This document shows positions 1 through 5,769 of a DNA stretch of 5,769 bases, piece after piece (positions within the stretch are counted from its first letter, which is position 1; each line of letters opens with the position of its first letter). Both the position numbers and the translations under genes were made by a program. The stretch is from NCBI GenBank assembly GCA_964423615.1, contig CAYRFQ010000196.1:1-5769 (forward strand). The letters run 5' to 3'. The notes under the pieces were generated by a model. It was not told the origin of the DNA and searched no databases. It worked only from the letters and a program-made list of their open reading frames with translations. This stretch comes from CAYRFQ01 sp964423615. Lineage in GTDB: Bacteria; Planctomycetota; Planctomycetia; Gemmatales; Gemmataceae.

Positions 1-48
1 ATTGTAGGAGTTAAGGAGCACCAGAAAGCAAGACCTCGCGCTGTAGTA
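1..48 (+). repeat. Left copy of a 48-bp perfect terminal inverted repeat
   Basis: Bases 1-48 match the reverse complement of 5719-5766 at all 48 positions, and the match ends at base 49 (C here, T in the other copy). The copy starts ATTGTAGGAG and ends GCTGTAGTA. It is read in frame by the SGNH-like gene as its first 16 visible codons, beginning IVGVKEHQKA. I do not recognise it as the end of a known insertion sequence. Because it starts at the very first base, the true repeat may be longer than what is visible. Confidence 0.95.
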
Positions 49-828
49 CTAAGACCCAGTGCTTGGGCTGACGAGAATAACAAGCCGCCAGTTCCGAACA
101 CTTTCAAGGATGGCGCCAACTGTCTTTTCATCGGTCATAGCTTCTTCATTCCGGTGGCCAGAACCTTTGACAAAGTCGCTAGTCAAAACGGTTTTCGTTC
201 CCACAAGGCGAGACTCATTTTTTCGCCTGGCATAAGCGGCTCACCGGGAGAACTCTGGGACAATCCTCGACGCAGAAAACAGATTGAAGGCATCTTGTCC
301 AACGGTAAAATCGACTTGCTTGGTATGACGGCTGTCGGGGGGAGCAACAGTTCCTTCAAGTCCTACCAGCAGTGGATCGACCTTGCTTTGAAATACAACT
401 CCAAGACGCGGTTTTTCATTGGTCAATGCTGGATGTTCGGCGGTCCGAGGATGGCCAATGAAAGATATGACCAGGCGATCGAAGCACGAGGCGATCAACT
501 TTTCAAGATCGTGACCAAATTGCGCAAGACTTATCCGAAGAATCACATCTATTACATCAACTATGGCAAAGTCGCCTCGGAAATGAAAAATCGCTTCAGC
601 GCAAAAAAACTTCCCGACATTACGAAAATGGTCGGCTGGGACAAAAAGTCGCTTTTCCGTGATGGCTTTATGGGGCACGCCGGCCCGATGATGCAGGAAC
701 TGTCTTCTCTGGTATGGCTGAATGTTCTTTACGGGGCGGAGATTAAGAAGCTACAGCACACACGATACCGATCCGATGTCAGAGGCATCATGATGAAGGT
801 CGTGAAGTATAATCACAAATACAAATAA
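1..828 (+). CDS. SGNH/GDSL-hydrolase-like protein, 5' end missing
   Basis: The frame is open from base 1 to the TAA at 826-828, giving 275 visible residues, with no convincing internal start; GTG 154 would cut away the active-site block. Residues 41-50 (CLFIGHSFFI) resemble block I of SGNH hydrolases, with a GHS at 45-47 where the nucleophile serine would be S47. Near the C-terminus, residues 218-229 (LFRDGFMGHAGP) look like block V with D221 and H226, but the spacing is D-x4-H rather than the usual D-x2-H. If active it would be an esterase or acetylhydrolase; the substrate cannot be read from the sequence. Residues 19-27 (PSAWA before DENN) look like a signal-peptidase site, so the protein is probably exported, yet the hydrophobic core expected upstream is absent and the 48-bp repeat sits there. 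It stands alone: the next gene is 400 bases downstream. Family assignment is by motif memory and is moderate. Confidence 0.7.
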   Translation: MVGVKEHQKARPRAVVLRPSAWADENNKPPVPNTFKDGANCLFIGHSFFIPVARTFDKVASQNGFRSHKARLIFSPGISGSPGELWDNPRRRKQIEGILSNGKIDLLGMTAVGGSNSSFKSYQQWIDLALKYNSKTRFFIGQCWMFGGPRMANERYDQAIEARGDQLFKIVTKLRKTYPKNHIYYINYGKVASEMKNRFSAKKLPDITKMVGWDKKSLFRDGFMGHAGPMMQELSSLVWLNVLYGAEIKKLQHTRYRSDVRGIMMKVVKYNHKYK

Positions 829-1228
829 CCCTGATTTGTTCTTGCGGTAAACGGTGTGCTTTTCTGTGAAGTGAAAACCGTGTGAGGATTGATTCGGACG
901 TGACATCTGTGCGATTTGACGATAGAGGCCACGTTGCCTGAAATAATGGAGCGAACTAGTTAAGCCAAACTCTGTTCTTTTTGAAACCATTGGTTCTTGG
1001 AGTACCGGAGTCTTTATTGAAATAGGGTACCCTCTTGATCCTTCCTGATCCCAAATCCTTTTACCCCAATGATAGAAGGATTTTGAGTTGCGCACCGTTG
1101 GTTTTTGTAGCCTCTTTTTCACTACCGAAAGCGCGATTGACGCCGAAGGGAAAGGTTATCGGTCCGGTCTGAACTCCATGTAGCAAAACAGAAACGAGCT
1201 ACACCCAACACACTATGGAGAGATGCCA
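829..1228. other. Intergenic gap, 400 bases, no supported gene
   Basis: This lies between the SGNH-like gene and the YkgJ-type gene, both on the + strand. A minus-strand open frame covers 751-1122, but it runs into the coding 3' end of the upstream gene and has no recognisable domain. I found no clear terminator with a T-tract and no convincing promoter pair. The gap must hold the promoter of the YkgJ-type gene, given the distance, but I cannot place it. Confidence 0.5.
1217..1222 (+). promoter_or_regulatory. Ribosome binding site deciding the YkgJ-type start
   Basis: GGAGAG lies at 1217-1222. Two in-frame ATGs follow, at 1223 and 1229. The GGAG core is only 2 bases from the first but 8 bases from the second, a normal spacing, so ATG 1229 is preferred. 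Confidence 0.6.
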
Positions 1229-2065
1229 ATGTCGCAGGATAAAACTCCGCAGTATGGTCGAAAGCCGCTCCCGGTGTTGCGGTTAAATGCCTCGGAGACT
1301 GGTGACTGTGCGACGGCCCGCGTCCAGATGAAAATCGGCGATGAACCGGTGAGAATGGAAATCACGGTGCCAAAGGGCCAGACTTCTACTGAAAATCTCC
1401 TGCCAATCTTCCAAGGATTCACGAACGCGGTCGTTGATATTTCGGTCCAAAAAAGAGAAAGCGAGGGGTTGCAAGTTTCGTGTCAGAAAGGATGTGGAGC
1501 TTGCTGCCGTCAATGTGTTCCGGTCTCGACATCAGAGATGAGGGCGCTTGCTAGACTCGTCGAGAACCTTCCCGAGCCGCGACAGTCACAAGTTCGAAAG
1601 CGGTTCGTGGAGGCTGTCGAAAAGTTAGACGAGGCGGGGTTGCTCGCCCCATTTAGATCCAAGGACGAGATCAAGGAGGATCAGATCAAATCTATCGGGA
1701 TGAACTATTTCAACCAGCAGGTTGCCTGTCCTTTTCTCGAGGACGAATCTTGCTCGATACACACCAATCGACCCTTGGCATGTCGCGAATATTTAGTCAC
1801 TTCACCGGCCGAGAATTGCCAACGCCCAACTCCCGAAACGATTGATCGTGTACCGCTGCTCGCGCAGCAAGCAAGGGCCCTGAGAACGTTGGACAGGAAA
1901 CGAACGCCGGATACCAAGGCATGGATGCCCCTCGTATTGTCCTTGGAATGGTCTGATGCCCATCCTTTTTCTCCGACTCCCGAACCCGGACCGAACCTCG
2001 TTACCGAATTCTTTTCCCAACTGACCGGACGCCCTGACCTAGCCGATACTATTCACCCCAGTTAG
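1229..2065 (+). CDS. YkgJ-type cysteine cluster protein (putative Zn/Fe chelating)
   Basis: This is a 278-residue protein from ATG 1229, or 280 from ATG 1223. Numbered from 1229, it carries the family's signature cluster C85-x3-C89-x2-C92-C93, in CQKGCGACCRQC, with an extra C96. A second set follows: C167 in VACPFL, C175 in SCSIH and C185 in RPLACREY, plus C197. This CxxxCxxCC followed by CPFL, CxIH and RPxxCR pattern is typical of the YkgJ/UPF0153 family (Pfam CxxCxxCC), thought to bind zinc or an iron-sulfur cluster; its exact reaction is not known. The first 80 residues are a separate N-terminal region without cysteines other than C27. The linker at about 100-160 is charged and probably helical. 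No signal peptide or membrane segment is seen, so it is likely cytoplasmic. The C-terminal 60 residues are proline-rich and carry no motif I know. The neighbours give no clue to a partner or substrate. Confidence 0.88.
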   Translation: MSQDKTPQYGRKPLPVLRLNASETGDCATARVQMKIGDEPVRMEITVPKGQTSTENLLPIFQGFTNAVVDISVQKRESEGLQVSCQKGCGACCRQCVPVSTSEMRALARLVENLPEPRQSQVRKRFVEAVEKLDEAGLLAPFRSKDEIKEDQIKSIGMNYFNQQVACPFLEDESCSIHTNRPLACREYLVTSPAENCQRPTPETIDRVPLLAQQARALRTLDRKRTPDTKAWMPLVLSLEWSDAHPFSPTPEPGPNLVTEFFSQLTGRPDLADTIHPS

Positions 2066-2670
2066 AGTTCAGACTTGTGGAGCGGTTCCCGTTTATGTTG
2101 AGTACGGTTCGCAGTTCCCGAACTCCTGAGGTCAGCGCGTTGTCCGCTTCGACAGGGGCTGAGGCCTTCTCCTCGCTTGGAGAATTTCCGGTTTTGGACA
2201 AATGATAGGAAAGGCAAAGCTAACGCAATCAGAAAAACTCGTGATTAACCACGACTTCTGTGTTTACTCAAAAATTCGGGAAGTATTTTTATCAACAGTT
2301 GACTCAAACTTACTAGTTAGGAGTGTAGCGAAAAACAAAATACGATATGCTGAGAAGCAATTCTACCTAACAGTTTATACTTTTAAACATTTGCTATTTC
2401 AGTATTCTCAAACCGGAATTCTTCTTGCGGGGAGAAGGACAGATTCGGCCGAAGTGCGAAACGCAGCAGATTGGCGACTGTTTTTTTTGTCCGAGGAACT
2501 CGGGGATTGCGAACTTGTATACAACACGAAGGTTAATCGCTCTCAGGCATCCAATTTCTGTTTATGTTGAAAATCGAGTTCCGTGCAATGAAGTGCTCTA
2601 CCTAATTTGGGACGCCAGGAATTTGCCCAATTCGTGAACAAATCCTTCTCGGCACGAACATCCGCTCGGC
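2066..2670. other. Convergent intergenic gap with AT-rich island
   Basis: About 600 bases separate the stop of the YkgJ-type gene (+) from the stop of the small secreted gene (-). By hand count, 2221-2400 is about 33% GC, against about 52% in the last full 60 bases I counted in the neighbouring gene. An open frame of 122 codons (2202-2570, +) spans the island, but it has no good ribosome binding site (only TGGA) and no recognisable domain, and it ends in ordinary-composition sequence. I treat it as unsupported, although a small or decayed gene is possible. A short hairpin (CCGAG-GAA-CTCGG, 2491-2503) follows a run of eight T, which is the wrong order for a terminator on either strand. Confidence 0.5.
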
Positions 2671-3117
2671 TCATTTCACAGCCACCCATGCTTTTCGCAA
2701 GAAAGGGTCTTGTCCCTTCGGACATTCGAATACCAAAATAAGACGGAGGGGAGTCCGATACGTCCATTGCTCGATATACCGACGATAAAGCAGCTGCCGA
2801 TGGATCGCCTTGTCGGTCCCAAGTATTTCCGTCACTTCCTGAGGGTTCCTAGCCACGATTGGCAGAATCTTGGCTAGCCGATGACCTACGTCCGAGTTTT
2901 GAGGACTCTCACGCAGCTTCCGAGACACTTGATTCCTGAGCTTTTTAGCCTCACCGTCGCCAACAAAAAGACAAAGGCGCAGAAGTTTGGTCGGATCGCC
3001 TTGGGCTTCCCGAACTCGGCGACTGTATTCTTCTGGGGTGAGTTGTACGAAAGGGGTGTCAGCTACGACCAAAACAGGAAAACAAAACAGGAACATGAGT
3101 ACGGCAAACAATCGCAT
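2671..3117 (-). CDS. Small secreted protein, conserved-looking, unknown function
   Basis: Read from ATG 3117 it has 148 residues; a TTG at 3144 would add nine. I chose the ATG because it gives a clean signal peptide: MRLF, then a hydrophobic core (residues 4-18, rich in L, F, V) and a likely cut after VVA, before D20. No Shine-Dalgarno is visible for either start. The mature part is helical and charged (about 27-90), followed by NPQEVTEILGTDKAIHRQLL (91-110) and a segment with YRRYIEQWTY, then a strand-like LRLILVFECPKGQDP. The LGT/LGxP turn, the Y-x-x-Y...W-x-Y aromatic set and the ending hydrophobic strand recall small outer-membrane or periplasmic proteins of BamE/SmpA shape, but that is inference only. 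Two cysteines remain after cleavage, C49 and C132. It follows the acidic gene on the same strand after 214 bases, so co-transcription is possible but not shown. Confidence 0.72.
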   Translation of the reverse strand: MRLFAVLMFLFCFPVLVVADTPFVQLTPEEYSRRVREAQGDPTKLLRLCLFVGDGEAKKLRNQVSRKLRESPQNSDVGHRLAKILPIVARNPQEVTEILGTDKAIHRQLLYRRYIEQWTYRTPLRLILVFECPKGQDPFLRKAWVAVK

Positions 3118-3331
3118 CAGAGAAGTTACGAGGGGAGGCAGCAATATTGGTGCAATAAAAGTTCGGACCGTAGGAACAACAGGTACTTCTTTGGAAGAGT
3201 TTTAAGTCCTGATGGATGCTGAGTTTTAGCAAGGGCGTGAAAACGTGGTTCTTTCCTAGGCGACACCAATTCGTCCCACCGCCTCAAACTGGTCCGACAA
3301 AGGGCCTCTAATGATCTTCTTACTCTTCGTT

Positions 3332-3679
3332 TTATTGACCTTCTCGAGGTTTCTCCTCGCGTTCTTCTTGGTCTTGCTTTTTGTCTGGACGCAAGAAAAG
3401 ACCACAACCACCGGAGTTCCACAACATCATCAAAGCGACACCAGCAGCTTCGCTGTCGGCCTCTTCCTGCTGTGGAGGGTTGTCGAAGTCAGTCAGGATC
3501 TGACCTTCAGGAAGGGTTCCCGGATCAGCTTCATCAGCAAACGCGGCATCGCAAGCGCCATTCCACTGCAGAAGATCGGCGCGAGGAGGTTCGATGTGCT
3601 CGTCTGCTTGGAAGACTTGTGGGTCTTCTAGGATGACGATTTTTCCAGGTTCAAGAACGTTGAAGAAGTCATTGGCCAT
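3332..3679 (-). CDS. Small highly acidic protein, unknown function
   Basis: This encodes 115 residues from ATG 3679. That start has a GGAG 8 bases upstream (3688-3691), which favours it over the in-frame GTG at 3688. It begins MANDFFNVLEPGKIVILEDP and has 26 D/E against 8 K/R, so it is strongly acidic. There is no signal peptide. Residues 81-87 (VALMMLW) form a short hydrophobic patch, followed by GGCG, and the tail from about 98 is a charged K/Q/E/R stretch. Two cysteines are present, C43 and C92. A promoter and a ribosome binding site are both in the right places, which is the best evidence that this is a real gene. I do not recognise the family. It is divergent from the DUF1501 gene and precedes the small secreted gene on the same strand. 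Confidence 0.65.
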   Translation of the reverse strand: MANDFFNVLEPGKIVILEDPQVFQADEHIEPPRADLLQWNGACDAAFADEADPGTLPEGQILTDFDNPPQQEEADSEAAGVALMMLWNSGGCGLFLRPDKKQDQEEREEKPREGQ

Positions 3680-3687
3680 CAGGATCA

Positions 3688-3691
3688 CTCC
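3688..3691 (-). promoter_or_regulatory. Ribosome binding site of the acidic protein
   Basis: On the minus strand GGAG is followed by 8 bases and then ATG 3679. This spacing is normal and equals that of the YkgJ-type gene. It overlaps the alternative GTG start at 3688, arguing against that start. Confidence 0.6.
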
Positions 3692-3740
3692 AACAAGAGT
3701 CAGGGGTTCGCCATTTCCCTGGCTTTGCCAAACTTACGTT

Positions 3741-3770
3741 ATTATACACCACAGTTACTCTCAGAAGCAA
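3741..3770 (-). promoter_or_regulatory. Sigma-70-like promoter for the acidic gene
   Basis: On the minus strand the -35 element is TTGCTT (3765-3770) and the -10 is a perfect TATAAT (3741-3746), with an 18-base spacer. Transcription would start near 3734, leaving an untranslated leader of about 55 bases that contains the GGAG at 3688-3691. The perfect -10 and the position just upstream of an SD-bearing start make this the best-supported promoter in the window. Confidence 0.65.
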
Positions 3771-3824
3771 TCGAGAGATAGCAAAAAGCACAGAATCCAG
3801 AATCCTGAGAACCCCCTCATATTC

Positions 3825-3853
3825 TTGACCCGGTTGTAACCCATCGCTAACAT
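3825..3853 (+). promoter_or_regulatory. Candidate sigma-70-like promoter for the DUF1501 gene
   Basis: TTGACC (3825-3830) and TAACAT (3848-3853) are separated by 17 bases. The -35 matches the consensus at 5 of 6 positions and the -10 at 4 of 6. Transcription would start near 3860, about 32 bases before ATG 3892. It faces away from the minus-strand promoter at 3741-3770, so the 200-base spacer is a divergent control region. Confidence 0.45.
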
Positions 3854-3891
3854 GTCCGAATTAGCTTTTCCTACCTCAACAAAGTGATGCT

Positions 3892-5262
3892 ATGTCACCC
3901 CACCCCACAAACACCACGCTTCCCTTCACGAAATTCCTCAACCGCCGCCAATGCCTCAGTATCGGCAGTTTGGGCATTCTCGGCCTTGGCTTGCCCGAAT
4001 TCCTGGCTGCGACGGCTCCCTCGGAGACGGCTCCAAACCGAGGACGAGCTAAGGCTTGCATTTTGATCTTTGCCTGGGGCGGGCCTTCACAGCTTGACAC
4101 CTGGGATCCCAAGCCGAACTCCCCAGCAGAAATACGGGGCGAGTTCGCTTCCATAAACACCACGGTTCCTGGACTCCGGATCAGTGAACATTTCCCGATG
4201 TTGGCCCAAAGGGCGAACCAATACACCGTTCTTCGATCGATGACCCACGATGATCCTGCCCATCTCTCCAGCGTTCATCACGTCATGACCGGACGCCATG
4301 CTCCTAACGTCAAGTCCGACAGAGACGGACCTTCTCGCCGCGATACTCCCCACGTTGGCTCGATACTGGCCAAATTTCGAGGGACATCACGAGGGATGCC
4401 TCCTTTCATAACGATGCCCTGGATCGTCTCGCACCCTGCTGCCCCAGGTGGCGTGGCACCTGGGCAAAATGCCGGTTGGCTTGGCACCAACTTGGATCCC
4501 TTCGTCGTTCGTGGAAATCCCAATGCTGCGAATTTTTCCGTCGAAGGATTATGTCCTCATACCAGCACGCCGCCCTCCCGACTTCAGGCTCGTCGAAACC
4601 TTCTCCAGCGCCTGGACCAACCGAACTTCCGTTTGGAACGCACCACCGACTATCACGAACGAGCGTTCGACCTACTCACCTCCCCCATGGCCCAGAGGGC
4701 CTTCCAGATTCACCAAGAGCCGTCGGTGATACGCGATCGTTATGGACGCCACATCCACGGACAGTCTCTGTTACTAGCGCGTCGTTTGATCGAAGCCGGT
4801 GTGCGGCTCGTTTGTGTGAACTGGCATCAAGATGGAAAAAACTTCTGGGACACCCACGGCAACAACTTCAACCGGTTGAAGAACGATCTAATGCCTCCAA
4901 CCGATCGAGGCCTTTCGGCGTTGCTCGATGATCTAACAGCCCGTGGAATGCTCGACGAGACGCTCGTGGTTTGGGTGGGCGAGTTTGGCCGCAAACCGCA
5001 GATCACCCGAAACAACGCCGGTCGCGAGCATTGGCCCTTCTGCTATCCAGCAGTTCTCGCGGGAGGGGGCATCCGCGGAGGTCAAGTCTACGGAAGTTCC
5101 GACCGACACGCGGCTTATCCGGCAGAAAAGCCAGTATCGCCCGCCGACCTCACGGCAACCATCTACTCCGCCCTTGGTATTCCTCCGGACACAATTCTCC
5201 GAGACCGTGAAAACCGTCCGATCGCACTGACTGAGGGCACCGCAATCAATGAACTGTTGTAG
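3892..5262 (+). CDS. DUF1501 family protein with Tat-type signal
   Basis: This is a full-length 456-residue DUF1501 (PF07394) protein, a family placed with the alkaline-phosphatase/sulfatase-like fold and abundant in Planctomycetota; its reaction is not established. The N-terminus has LNRRQCLSIG (16-25), a twin arginine, followed by a G/L-rich core (25-38) and a likely cut near LAATA, so Tat export of a folded protein is expected. Family landmarks in order: FAWGGPSQLDTWDPKP (60-75), HHVMTGRH (129-136), WDTHGNNFNRLKN (319-331), VGEFGRKPQ (362-370), GREHWP (377-382), AGGGIRGGQVYG (390-401) and LTATIYSALGI (420-430). The E379 of GREHWP replaces the D of the commoner GRDHWP. The ATG at 3892 lacks a clear Shine-Dalgarno, which is not rare in this group. 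The usual partner, a DUF1549/DUF1553 cytochrome-type protein encoded next door, is not present within the window. Confidence 0.93.
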   Translation: MSPHPTNTTLPFTKFLNRRQCLSIGSLGILGLGLPEFLAATAPSETAPNRGRAKACILIFAWGGPSQLDTWDPKPNSPAEIRGEFASINTTVPGLRISEHFPMLAQRANQYTVLRSMTHDDPAHLSSVHHVMTGRHAPNVKSDRDGPSRRDTPHVGSILAKFRGTSRGMPPFITMPWIVSHPAAPGGVAPGQNAGWLGTNLDPFVVRGNPNAANFSVEGLCPHTSTPPSRLQARRNLLQRLDQPNFRLERTTDYHERAFDLLTSPMAQRAFQIHQEPSVIRDRYGRHIHGQSLLLARRLIEAGVRLVCVNWHQDGKNFWDTHGNNFNRLKNDLMPPTDRGLSALLDDLTARGMLDETLVVWVGEFGRKPQITRNNAGREHWPFCYPAVLAGGGIRGGQVYGSSDRHAAYPAEKPVSPADLTATIYSALGIPPDTILRDRENRPIALTEGTAINELL

Positions 5263-5718
5263 GAAACGAGTTTCGCAAAAAACCATTGTTCTTTGTCGCT
5301 AAAGTTCCAACAACGTTCACACGAGGCTCGGACGAAACCTCTTATGCTGGGCCCCCCAAAAGGCCCAGCACTGAATTTATTCGCAGATACAACGGTTAAC
5401 GCCTGCTTTGGCATCCAGCAATTGGAAAGATCAAGATATTCGCCTTTCACCCAGGACGGCCAATCCATCCAAGTGTTTTTTTGGCCGAAGGCCAACCTCA
5501 TCGTTGCCTGGTCAAAATGAACAGGTATTAGAGGGTCATGCACCAGTGGGAATCAACGACCGTCTTCATTAGCCGTTGGTCTCAATAAGTTAACCAAGTC
5601 AACACCTACCCTTCTTGGCCCCCAGACTCACAGCAACACATTTCTTTTCAAAAAACTCCTTTCCTGCGATAAGGTTCCCATCTCTCCAGGAGATTTAACA
5701 GTGGCCAACAACTTCTAA
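5263..5718. other. Intergenic or terminal gap, no supported gene
   Basis: About 455 bases lie between the DUF1501 stop and the right repeat. Open frames here (for example 5293-5520 on + and 5163-5543 on -) have no recognisable domain, and the latter overlaps the DUF1501 coding region. The only clear structure is the hairpin at 5345-5370. Confidence 0.55.
5345..5370 (+). terminator. Strong hairpin after DUF1501, possible terminator without T-tract
   Basis: TGCTGGGCC (5345-5353) pairs perfectly with GGCCCAGCA (5362-5370) around an 8-base CCCCAAAA loop. The stem is 9 bp with 7 G-C pairs. It starts 83 bases after the DUF1501 stop. It is followed by CTGAATTTAT and so lacks the T-run of a classical intrinsic terminator; it may still end transcription or protect the 3' end of the mRNA. 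Confidence 0.5.
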
Positions 5719-5766
5719 TACTACAGCGCGAGGTCTTGCTTTCTGGTGCTCCTTAACTCCTACAAT
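5719..5766 (-). repeat. Right copy of the 48-bp perfect terminal inverted repeat
   Basis: Read on the minus strand from 5766 down to 5719 this is identical to bases 1-48. Three further bases (CTC, 5767-5769) lie outside it. The minus-strand frame equivalent to that of the left gene is open here too, but it runs into a TAA at 5695-5697 eight codons past the repeat, so the two copies lead into unrelated sequence inward. Confidence 0.95.
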
Positions 5767-5769
5767 CTC

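Noticed and set aside
751..1122. Minus-strand open frame of 123 codons in the gap after the SGNH-like gene
   Set aside because: It overlaps the coding 3' end of that gene on the opposite strand, shows no domain or signal peptide, and no promoter or ribosome binding site supports it.
2491..2503. Hairpin CCGAG-GAA-CTCGG after a run of eight T
   Set aside because: The T-run precedes the stem on the + strand, and on the - strand the stem is followed by A, so it is not an intrinsic terminator on either strand.
2091..2570. Direct repeat GTTTATGTTGA at 2091-2101 and 2560-2570
   Set aside because: Eleven bases within a 600-base spacer is suggestive, but the flanks diverge at once and no element ends there; it may well be chance.
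2881..3222. Plus-strand frames opposite the small secreted gene
   Set aside because: They lie antisense to a gene with a clear signal peptide and have no recognisable features.
3126..3422. Minus-strand arginine-rich frame of 98 codons
   Set aside because: Its R/K-rich part is the out-of-frame reading of the E/Q/K-rich tail of the acidic gene, which has better start signals; the rest overlaps the spacer and the start region of the secreted gene.
5482..5496. Hairpin TTGGCC-GAA-GGCCAA after a T-run
   Set aside because: It has the same wrong order for a terminator. The likeness to the 2491-2503 hairpin (T-run, GC stem, GAA loop) is noted, but the stems differ in sequence, so I do not call a repeat family.
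1..5769. The window as a complete terminal-inverted-repeat transposon or linear replicon
   Set aside because: No transposase, replication or terminal-protein gene is present, the left repeat is fused to a truncated-looking gene, and the cargo looks like ordinary chromosomal genes.

Overview
The window looks like bacterial chromosomal DNA, most likely from the Planctomycetota. This rests on three things: a full-length DUF1501 protein with a twin-arginine type N-terminus, an SGNH-like secreted-type protein of a kind I associate with planctomycetes, and small secreted or acidic proteins of planctomycete style. The coding parts are close to half GC by eye. There are no rRNA, tRNA, CRISPR, integrase, transposase or phage genes in it.

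Layout, left to right. Positions 1-828 hold the 3' part of an SGNH-like gene on the + strand; its frame is open from the first base, so its start lies outside. A gene-poor gap (829-1228) follows. At 1229-2065 (+) is a YkgJ-type CxxxCxxCC metal-cluster protein. A convergent gap of about 600 bases (2066-2670) contains an AT-rich island. Two minus-strand genes follow: a small secreted protein (2671-3117) and, upstream of it, a very acidic 115-residue protein (3332-3679). A divergent promoter region (3680-3891) has a good minus-strand promoter and a fair plus-strand one. The latter serves a DUF1501 protein (3892-5262, +). The last stretch (5263-5718) is non-coding apart from a strong 9-bp hairpin.

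The most unusual structure is at the window scale. Bases 1-48 and 5719-5766 are perfect inverted copies of each other (48/48). The left copy lies in frame in the SGNH-like gene, just upstream of what looks like the end of a signal peptide (PSAWA|DENN), where a hydrophobic core would be expected. The sequence could therefore be bounded by two inverted copies of a longer repeat such as an insertion sequence, by sites of inversion, or by an assembly or amplification chimera. The cargo does not look like a transposon, since no mobility gene is present. I do not see a coherent multi-gene system: the five genes look like separate transcription units, apart from the two minus-strand genes, which may be co-transcribed.
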